Source: Pseudomonadota bacterium
GTDB taxonomy: Bacteria > Pseudomonadota > Gammaproteobacteria > Burkholderiales > Burkholderiaceae_B
Assembly: GCA_023389535.1 (NCBI GenBank)
Contig: JAEWEH010000253.1
Coordinates: forward strand, 1 to 8,877
Length of the DNA: 8,877 nucleotides
Direction of reading: 5' to 3'
Under the pieces are notes generated by a model. It did not search any database and was not told where the DNA came from. It saw only the letters and a list, made by a program, of their open reading frames with translations. Position numbers and translations under genes: made by a program. Positions within the stretch are counted from its first letter, which is position 1. Each line of letters opens with the position of its first letter. Positions 1 to 4,633 of the stretch are shown in pieces.

Positions 1-159
1 GATCAGGGTGGCGCTGCGGGCTGCGTAGGCAGCCGCAAGCGCCACACCCACCGCATCTTCCGGCTTAAGCGATGAACGCGCGATGGCGCCGTCAAGGTTC
101 AGGCGTATGTCCTTGGCCCAATCGGGCACCAGCGCTTTGATGGAAGCAAGAAATTCCAT
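1..159 (-). CDS. ahpD: Alkylhydroperoxidase AhpD, N-terminal part (cut by window edge)
   Basis: The first 53 residues are visible; the gene continues beyond the left edge. AhpD is a small thiol protein that reduces oxidised AhpC, and in mycobacteria it links AhpC to dihydrolipoamide and NADH. The segment WAKDIRLNLD near residues 14-23 closely matches the AKDIKLNL stretch I recall from M. tuberculosis AhpD, as does the following Arg-Ser-Ser. The catalytic CxxC near the C-terminus lies outside the window, so activity cannot be judged here. The ATG at 159-157 lies 15 nt after the ahpC stop with no clear Shine-Dalgarno sequence between, which suggests an operon and translational coupling to ahpC. 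The family call rests on the N-terminus and the neighbour and is quite secure. Confidence 0.88.
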   Translation of the reverse strand, partial: MEFLASIKALVPDWAKDIRLNLDGAIARSSLKPEDAVGVALAAAYAARSATLI

Positions 160-174
160 GCCGCCGCCCGAGCC

Positions 175-723
175 TTACAGGGTGTCGCCGCCCAGCGCAC
201 GATTGCACGGGCAGAGTTCATCGGTTTGCAGGCCGTCGAGTATGCGCAGGACTTCTTCCGGATTGCGGCCGACATTCAGGTTGTTGACCGAAACGTGCTG
301 GATGACGTTGTCCGGGTCGACGATGAAGGTTGCCCGAAGCGCCACGCCTTCGGTTTTTTCGCGTATGCCCAATTGGTCCACCAGCGCGCCCGTGGTATCG
401 CCGAACTGATAATGCGCAAGCTTGCTGAGGTCCGGGTGTTCGCGGCGCCATGCGAGTTTCACAAATTCATTGTCCACCGAACCCGCCATCAGGATTGCGT
501 CGCGGTCTTCGAAGTCCTGCACGAGATTATTGAAGCCCACGATTTCCGTCGGACACACGAAGGTGAAATCCTTCGGATAGAAGTAAATGACTTTCCATTT
601 TCCCGGGAAGGAACTTTCGGTGATTTCTTCGAAAGCCGAAACGCCGTTTTCTTCGTGTTGATTAAATCCGGGCTTGACGCCCGCGACCTTGAAGGGTTCG
701 AGTTTATCGCCAACTGTTTTCAT
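175..723 (-). CDS. ahpC: Alkyl hydroperoxide reductase AhpC (2-Cys peroxiredoxin, AhpD-dependent type)
   Basis: A 182-residue cytoplasmic peroxiredoxin that reduces H2O2 and organic peroxides. The peroxidatic Cys57 sits in FVCPTE, preceded by FYPKDFT, the classic active-site loop. Arg130 in LRATFIVDP is the expected conserved active-site Arg. The C-terminus carries Cys171 and Cys173 in ELCPCN, matching the two closely spaced C-terminal cysteines (CACN) of M. tuberculosis AhpC, which is recycled by AhpD rather than AhpF. The adjacent ahpD fits this subtype. I chose the ATG at 723-721 because AGGAG lies 5 nt upstream and the family begins near MKTVGD; a 9-codon upstream extension is in frame but lacks family support. 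The gene starts 48 nt after risS ends, so it may be read from the risA promoter, from its own, or both. I saw no convincing OxyR or sigma-70 site in that gap. Confidence 0.95.
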   Translation of the reverse strand: MKTVGDKLEPFKVAGVKPGFNQHEENGVSAFEEITESSFPGKWKVIYFYPKDFTFVCPTEIVGFNNLVQDFEDRDAILMAGSVDNEFVKLAWRREHPDLSKLAHYQFGDTTGALVDQLGIREKTEGVALRATFIVDPDNVIQHVSVNNLNVGRNPEEVLRILDGLQTDELCPCNRALGGDTL

Positions 724-728
724 TGCTG

Positions 729-733
729 CTCCT
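729..733 (-). promoter_or_regulatory. Shine-Dalgarno sequence of ahpC
   Basis: AGGAG read on the minus strand, 5 nt before the ATG at 723. It fixes the ahpC start against the longer upstream reading. It is also one of only two strong ribosome-binding sites clearly tied to a start in the window; the other is that of the glycosylase gene. Confidence 0.75.
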
Positions 734-771
734 GGAATAGGGGGGTACAAAACAGATAAAGAAATTCTACG

Positions 772-2169
772 CTACTGGCTTTGCATGTCTAATTGGTAGT
801 TCCTAATGCGTACTTTGGGGATTTCTATACGCGCTACCAGGCCACCGGAGGGGTTGGAGATCAATTCGAGCTGGCCGCCCACCTGGCCCAGCAGGCGTTC
901 AACAATGGCGAGCCCCAGCCCGGCGCCGCTGACGCCGGTGCGCGCCGATTCGCCGCGTGAAAAAGGACGCAGCAAGCGCTGGACATCCGTGGCAGCAATT
1001 CCCGCGCCATGGTCTTTCACTTCGATGGCCAGCAAATTGCCTTGTTGACGGGCCGACAGCTGTATGCGCGCACGGCCGTCCGCAGGGCTGCGGCCGTAGC
1101 GCCGCGCATTTTCGATCAGGTTGCTGACCACGCGCTTGAGGTCGTGCGCGCTGATTTTGGCGTACAGGTTGGGCTCGATATCGGCGGTCAGGGTGCCGCC
1201 CAGCGATTCAGTGTGCGACCGTTCGCGCTCGAAGAGTTCGCGCAGCGCCGCGGAAATATCGATGCCCTGTTCCGGCACTGCACCGGCGGGCCGCGCGTAT
1301 TCCATCAGTTGGCCGATGCTGTGGTCTATCTGCCCCAGGTCTTCGTCGATGGCCTGGCGAGCTTCGTCGCTGACGTCGCTCATTTCGATTTCCAGCCGCA
1401 TGCGGGCAAGGGGTGTGCGCAAGTCGTGGGAAATGCCCGCAAGCATGATTTCCCTATCGGCTTCAGTCTGGCGTATATCGCGCGCCATCCGGTTGAAGGC
1501 GATATTCATGTCGCGGATCTCGGCCGGCCCTTTTTCGGGCAAGGGGGAAGGGGTTTCGCCACGCGCCAGTTGCTGGGCCACCTTGGCCAGTTGCGCCAGC
1601 GGCCGATTGACGAATCGCACACTGACCGCCGCCCCGATCAGCGCCAGCAGCAGCGCTGTCGCTCCCCAACCAAACCATTCGGCGCCGGCGGTCAGGCCCA
1701 ATTGTTCGCGATCGAATACCAGCCAGTACTGGTCATTGTTGATTTCAAAACTGACCCAGATGCCGGGCGTCTGGTTCACCGTCCACATGACATGGGTGTC
1801 CGGCCCTAGGCGGTCTTTGATCTCGGCTGCAACGTGGTTCCAGTAGTTAGAGTTGGGCAGCGGTTCCAGCACGTCGGCGGGTTCGCGCGGCTGCACCCGA
1901 AGGCTTTCTTTTGTGGCCAGGTCCAGCAAAAGCGCCGGCCGCACGCTGGTAGGCGCATAGACCAGCGCCGACCGCGTGATGCTGACGGCCGTAGTGACCC
2001 GCTGTGCCATCTGCGTGGCGCGCGGTCCTTCTTCCATGCTGAAAAAGACTTGCAGCCACGCGCCCAGGCTGACCAGCATCAACCCCGCCAGTAGCAGGAA
2101 TGAGCGGCTGAACAACCCTAGGCGGAATCGCGACTGGCTTTTGCTTCGTTGCTTCGTAGAGGACGGCAT
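772..2169 (-). CDS. risS: Membrane sensor histidine kinase, EnvZ/RisS type
   Basis: 465 residues, a full-length EnvZ-like kinase. Order: transmembrane helix at about 21-43, periplasmic sensor loop about 45-165, second transmembrane helix about 166-188, HAMP about 189-240, then the dimerisation and phosphoacceptor helix with His248 in the H box (GISHDLRTPLAR). The ATPase domain has the N box around Asn350-Asn354 (SNLIENARRYG), G1 DHGAGI (386-391), F box RPFSRG (401-406) and G2 GAGLGLAI (415-422). It should phosphorylate the response regulator encoded just upstream. From memory, Bordetella RisS is the orthologue; it is frameshifted in B. pertussis, whereas no break is seen here. In B. bronchiseptica the ris locus affects survival in macrophages and oxidative-stress resistance, which fits the ahpC-ahpD genes downstream. 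The ATG lies 31 nt after the risA stop with no strong Shine-Dalgarno; the next Met is inside the first membrane helix, so the start is kept. Confidence 0.9.
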   Translation of the reverse strand: MPSSTKQRSKSQSRFRLGLFSRSFLLLAGLMLVSLGAWLQVFFSMEEGPRATQMAQRVTTAVSITRSALVYAPTSVRPALLLDLATKESLRVQPREPADVLEPLPNSNYWNHVAAEIKDRLGPDTHVMWTVNQTPGIWVSFEINNDQYWLVFDREQLGLTAGAEWFGWGATALLLALIGAAVSVRFVNRPLAQLAKVAQQLARGETPSPLPEKGPAEIRDMNIAFNRMARDIRQTEADREIMLAGISHDLRTPLARMRLEIEMSDVSDEARQAIDEDLGQIDHSIGQLMEYARPAGAVPEQGIDISAALRELFERERSHTESLGGTLTADIEPNLYAKISAHDLKRVVSNLIENARRYGRSPADGRARIQLSARQQGNLLAIEVKDHGAGIAATDVQRLLRPFSRGESARTGVSGAGLGLAIVERLLGQVGGQLELISNPSGGLVARIEIPKVRIRNYQLDMQSQ

Positions 2170-2200
2170 GGCGACGCGGCGAAACTATGCCGGCGAAAGC

Positions 2201-2935
2201 TTAATGACCGCCGTCCGGTACGAAGACATAGCCCAGGCCCCAGACAGTCTGGATGAACACCGGTTTGGAAGGATTGGGTTCCACCAGCTTGCGCAGACGT
2301 GAAATTTGTACATCCAGGCTGCGATCAAAGGCTTCGTATTCACGACCACGCGCCAGCTCCATGAGTTTGTCGCGTGATAGCGGGATTTTTGGGTGGCGCG
2401 CGAATACCTTGAGCACGGAGAATTCGCCCGTCGTGATCGGGACTTGTTCGTTGTTGCGTGTCAGCGTACGGGTGGACAAATTCAGCACATAGGGGCCGAA
2501 CTCGATGGACTCGTTTTCCTGGCTGGGCGCGCCCGGATGCTCTTCGGTGCCGCGGCGGCGCAGGATGGCGTTGACCCGCGCAAGCAGTTCCCGCGGGTTG
2601 AACGGTTTGGAGAGATAGTCGTCCGCCCCCATTTCCAGGCCGACGATACGGTCGATCTCCTCGGCCTTGGCCGTGAGGATGATGATGGGGGTGTTGTCGT
2701 GACCGCCACGCAGCCGGCGGCAGATGGAAAGGCCATCTTCCCCGGGGAGCATAAGGTCCAGTACCAGCAAATCAAAGTGTTCACGCTGCCACAGCTTGCC
2801 CATTTCCTTGGCGTCTTCGGCGACGAATACGTTAAAACCTTGTTCCGACAAGTAGCGGCGCAATAAATCGCGTAAACGGGGATCGTCGTCAACGACGAGA
2901 ATTTTGCGAGATAGTGTTTGGTTTTGAGTGTTCAT
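2201..2935 (-). CDS. risA: OmpR-family response regulator, RisA-like
   Basis: 244 residues, a normal OmpR length. The receiver domain (about 10-125) has acidic residues Asp16-Asp17-Asp18, phosphoacceptor Asp60 in VLDLMLPGEDG, Thr88 and Lys110 in LSKPF. A linker leads to a winged-helix DNA-binding domain (about 142-240) with ITTGEFSVLKVF, then RSLDVQISRLRKLVE as the recognition helix region and the terminal wing VWGLGYVFVPDG. It is the cognate regulator of the sensor kinase downstream; RisA of Bordetella is the closest known match from memory. The chosen ATG places the first beta strand (KILVVDDD) at residue 11, as in OmpR. The reading frame stays open for 112 more codons upstream to 3271, but that stretch is AT-variable, resembles no domain and overlaps the probable promoter, so I reject the extension. 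No Shine-Dalgarno is visible before the start. Twin TTACATATT boxes at 2988-3027 suggest autoregulation. Confidence 0.93.
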   Translation of the reverse strand: MNTQNQTLSRKILVVDDDPRLRDLLRRYLSEQGFNVFVAEDAKEMGKLWQREHFDLLVLDLMLPGEDGLSICRRLRGGHDNTPIIILTAKAEEIDRIVGLEMGADDYLSKPFNPRELLARVNAILRRRGTEEHPGAPSQENESIEFGPYVLNLSTRTLTRNNEQVPITTGEFSVLKVFARHPKIPLSRDKLMELARGREYEAFDRSLDVQISRLRKLVEPNPSKPVFIQTVWGLGYVFVPDGGH

Positions 2936-2987
2936 GGGGAAAATGTAACAGGGTGGAGTTTGCCAGTACAGGGCCCGTAGCAAGATA

Positions 2988-3027
2988 TTACATATTAAGC
3001 GTATGGTAGAAAACAGGTTTACATATT
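2988..3027 (-). promoter_or_regulatory. Candidate OmpR/RisA operator: direct repeat TTACATATT x2
   Basis: TTACATATT occurs at 2988-2996 and again at 3019-3027 in the same orientation, 31 bp apart, about three helical turns. The second copy in its GGTTTACATATTG context resembles the GGTTACATATT core that I recall from OmpR sites upstream of E. coli ompF. The position, 52-92 nt before the risA start, suits activation or autoregulation by RisA. A weak minus-strand -10 (TAATAT) overlaps the first box, with no good -35, as expected of an activator-dependent promoter. The repeats are seen; the assignment to RisA is inferred. Confidence 0.45.
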
Positions 3028-3038
3028 GTTTGCGCAGA

Positions 3039-3067
3039 CCCGGCGCGCAAGACTGTGAAGCGCCGGG
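3039..3067. repeat. GC-rich inverted repeat, 8-bp stem
   Basis: CCCGGCGC (3039-3046) pairs perfectly with GCGCCGGG (3060-3067) across a 13-nt loop. No T-run follows on either strand, so it is not a standard intrinsic terminator. It could fold in a long risA leader RNA or in a small RNA. Confidence 0.6.
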
Positions 3068-3092
3068 AGCCGCCGTAAGCTGGGCGCGCAAG
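3042..3092. repeat. Direct repeat GGCGCGCAAG x2, 41-bp period
   Basis: GGCGCGCAAG is present at 3042-3051 and 3083-3092. Each copy overlaps the left arm and loop start of one of the two adjacent hairpins, so hairpin and repeat appear as a two-unit tandem structure. Function unknown. Confidence 0.6.
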
Positions 3093-3113
3093 CAGGCCCC
3101 GACGAACGCGCCC
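3082..3113. repeat. GC-rich inverted repeat, 7-bp stem
   Basis: GGGCGCG (3082-3088) pairs with CGCGCCC (3107-3113) across an 18-nt loop. Together with the stem at 3039-3067 it makes a tandem pair, 14 nt apart. No T-run follows. Confidence 0.55.
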
Positions 3114-3183
3114 GCATGCCCTACTGCAAAGCCGACTGGTGGTCTCCTGAGTTGAGATGGATTTTTATTTTCAATCTTATTCA

Positions 3184-3232
3184 TGCCGCGGCACATCGTT
3201 GATATTTTAGCTTGTGCTCGCCTGTCGCGACA
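3184..3232. promoter_or_regulatory. Pair of 10-bp palindromes, TGYCGCGRCA
   Basis: TGCCGCGGCA (3184-3193) and TGTCGCGACA (3223-3232) are each perfect 10-bp dyads and differ at only two symmetric positions. Their starts are 39 bp apart. They look like two operators for one dimeric regulator. The second lies between a weak -35-like TTGTGC (3212-3217) and a -10-like TTTTAT (3236-3241) on the plus strand. No regulator is identified. Confidence 0.35.
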
Positions 3233-3294
3233 CCATTTTATGGGGGATCCGGCCATGCGTCTGCTAGCCAAACGCCGGGAGGTCTAATACGACA

Positions 3295-3333
3295 AATGCC
3301 GAAAGCTCGACATTCGGAGCCAGCTGCGGCATT
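3295..3333. repeat. Inverted repeat AATGCCG / CGGCATT
   Basis: AATGCCG at 3295-3301 and CGGCATT at 3327-3333 form a 7-bp dyad with a 25-nt spacer. It uses the same ATGCCG hexamer as the 9-bp dyad just downstream, so alternative pairings between the two are possible. Confidence 0.5.
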
Positions 3334-3344
3334 CCCTTACGCGC

Positions 3345-3384
3345 GAACGGCATATGGAGCGCCCAGCGGTTTAAAATGCCGTTC
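3345..3384. promoter_or_regulatory. 9-bp inverted repeat directly before the tsaB start
   Basis: GAACGGCAT (3345-3353) and ATGCCGTTC (3376-3384) are perfect inverted copies separated by 22 nt, ending one base before the ATG at 3386. As DNA it would be an operator overlapping the -10-like TAAAAT; as RNA from an upstream promoter it would fold into a stem that abuts the start codon. Either would affect expression of tsaB-rimI and the glycosylase gene. Confidence 0.5.
3372..3377 (+). promoter_or_regulatory. -10-like TAAAAT before tsaB-rimI
   Basis: TAAAAT matches the sigma-70 -10 consensus at 5 of 6 positions. Transcription from it would start around 3384, almost at the ATG, giving a leaderless or near-leaderless mRNA. 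That agrees with the lack of a Shine-Dalgarno sequence before 3386. No good -35 is seen at 16-18 bp, so the call is tentative. Confidence 0.3.
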
Positions 3385-3385
3385 C

Positions 3386-4633
3386 ATGAGCCATTACATT
3401 CTTGCCCTTGAGACTTCTTCGAGCGTGTGCGGCGTCGCCCTTTTGGCGGCCTCGGATCACACTGTGGCGGTGCACACTCTGCAGCATGACGCCACAGCAG
3501 AGCACGCGGAAAGATTGCTGCCCATGGTGGACGAACTGCTGGCCCAGGCCGGCATCGGGCGCAACGAGCTTTCCGCCGTGGCGTTTGGACAGGGCCCGGG
3601 CGGATTCACGGGCTTGCGCGTGGCATGCGGTGTGGCGCAAGGCATGGCGCTTGCGCTGGATGTGCCGGTGATCCCGGTGGGCTCTCTGCTGGCGGTCGCC
3701 GAACGTGTCAGGATGCTGGCGGGTTCGGCGCCGGCGCTGCATGTCATTGTGCAGGATGCGCGTATGGGGGAAGTCTACCTGGCCGCATACCGATCGGTCG
3801 GGGAAAGCGACTGGAAACAGGACCAGGCGCCGATCTTGTTGAATGCGCATCATGTCGCGGATTGGCTGGCGCAGTCCGTGCCTGTGCCGAATGACGTCCA
3901 TGATGCTCCTGCCGTGATCCTGTCGGGCGACGCCCTGGATGCTTATCCCGAACTGGCGCGGCTGTCAGCAGGCCGCCCTTGGCTCGCTCAGGGCCGCCCT
4001 CTGCGGCCCGATGCCGAAACGGTTGCACGCTTGGCATGGCGGGCGTGGCAAGCCGGCGGTGGCGTACCGCCCGAGCGGGCGGCACCGCTTTATGTCAGGG
4101 ACAAAGTGGCCTACACCACGCGTGAACGACAGCATGGGGCCGGGGGCAATCCTCGCGCTGCCGACTTGCCGGTTTCTTTGGAGACCATGCGTGCCGACCA
4201 CTTGGACGACGTAGCCGATATCGAGCACTCGGTTCAGGCCTTTCCCTGGACGCGACAGAACTTTGCCGATGGCCTGCAGGCGGGCTATAGCGCCTGGGTT
4301 GCCAGGCGCGCGGGACGCACAGTGGGCTTCTGCATGGTCATGTTCGCGCCCGACGTGGCCCATGTGCTGGTCATAGGCGTCGAGCCGGCGCAACAAAAGC
4401 GCGGCACAGGCGCATTGCTGCTGGAGTGCTGCGAAAACGAAGCGCGCACGCGCGGGCTGACGGACATCGTTCTGGAGGTACGGCCATCCAATCGGAATGC
4501 GCTCAGTTTTTATCGACGCCACGGTTTCGAACTGCTCAGCATGCGGAAGGGCTACTATCCCGCGGGCCATGGCTTGCGCGAAGATGCGTGCGTGCTGCGT
4601 AAAATCCTGCAGCCTGGTCCGGAGGCGCATTGA
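3386..4633 (+). CDS. tsaB-rimI: Bifunctional TsaB-RimI fusion (t6A complex subunit and bS18 N-acetyltransferase)
   Basis: 415 residues holding two proteins that are separate in E. coli. Residues 1 to about 245 are TsaB: ILALETSSSVCGVALL at the start, GQGPGGFTGLR (68-78) and the C-terminal YVRDKVA (236-242). TsaB is the inactive ASKHA paralogue that scaffolds TsaD and TsaE in making threonylcarbamoyl-adenosine at position 37 of ANN-decoding tRNAs. After a short linker (about 245-262), residues 263-405 form a GNAT domain of RimI type: acetyl-CoA loop QQKRGTG (336-342), LEVRPSN (363-369) with Glu364, FYRRHGF (375-381) with Tyr376, and YYP near 390. RimI acetylates the N-terminal Ala of ribosomal protein bS18. 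The ATG at 3386 is chosen because TsaB proteins begin two or three residues before ILALETS. It lacks a Shine-Dalgarno; the frame is open back to 3212, with an in-frame ATG at 3296 that has GGGAGG 13 nt upstream. The stop overlaps the next gene's start. Confidence 0.93.
   Translation: MSHYILALETSSSVCGVALLAASDHTVAVHTLQHDATAEHAERLLPMVDELLAQAGIGRNELSAVAFGQGPGGFTGLRVACGVAQGMALALDVPVIPVGSLLAVAERVRMLAGSAPALHVIVQDARMGEVYLAAYRSVGESDWKQDQAPILLNAHHVADWLAQSVPVPNDVHDAPAVILSGDALDAYPELARLSAGRPWLAQGRPLRPDAETVARLAWRAWQAGGGVPPERAAPLYVRDKVAYTTRERQHGAGGNPRAADLPVSLETMRADHLDDVADIEHSVQAFPWTRQNFADGLQAGYSAWVARRAGRTVGFCMVMFAPDVAHVLVIGVEPAQQKRGTGALLLECCENEARTRGLTDIVLEVRPSNRNALSFYRRHGFELLSMRKGYYPAGHGLREDACVLRKILQPGPEAH
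4621..4625 (+). promoter_or_regulatory. Shine-Dalgarno sequence of the glycosylase gene
   Basis: GGAGG inside the last codons of tsaB-rimI, 7 nt before the ATG at 4633. It supports ATG 4633 over the TTG at 4630 as the start and indicates coupled translation within the operon. Confidence 0.75.

Larger units (their letters stand above)
2936..3385. other. 450-nt divergent intergenic region between risA and tsaB-rimI
   Basis: No convincing protein gene lies here. From left to right it holds an AT-rich promoter-like zone for risA (2936-3030), two GC-rich hairpins that share a 10-bp direct repeat (3039-3113), a T-rich stretch (3160-3173), two 10-bp palindromes (3184-3193 and 3223-3232), a 15-codon open frame (3240-3287), and a cluster of ATGCCG inverted repeats ending one base before the tsaB start. 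The T-rich stretch follows only a very weak TCTC/GAGA dyad, so I do not call a terminator. Such length and repeat density is unusual in an otherwise compact window and suggests multi-site regulation or an unannotated small RNA. Confidence 0.7.

Noticed and set aside
226..759. 177-codon plus-strand open frame opposite ahpC
   Set aside because: Exact antisense of a clearly recognised peroxiredoxin gene in a GC-rich genome; no domain-like features and composition of a shadow frame.
1009..1846. Overlapping plus-strand open frames of 266 and 241 codons opposite risS
   Set aside because: risS shows all kinase boxes in order on the other strand; the antisense frames show no motifs.
1804..2125. CCCTAGGCGG at 1804-1813 and 2116-2125, a 10-bp repeat holding the often rare CTAG
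   Set aside because: Both copies lie inside risS coding sequence in different protein contexts; most likely chance.
3143..3173. Possible terminator: TCTC/GAGA followed by ATTTTTATTTT
   Set aside because: The stem has only four perfect pairs and is too weak for a credible intrinsic terminator, and no plus-strand gene ends there.
2936..3271. 112-codon in-frame N-terminal extension of the response regulator
   Set aside because: OmpR-family receivers start within about 10 residues of KILVVDDD; the extension crosses the AT-rich promoter-like zone and shows no domain.
3286..3294. TAATACGAC, identical to the first nine bases of the T7 RNA polymerase promoter
   Set aside because: The match stops there (AAATGCC follows instead of TCACTATAG), and nothing phage-like is nearby.
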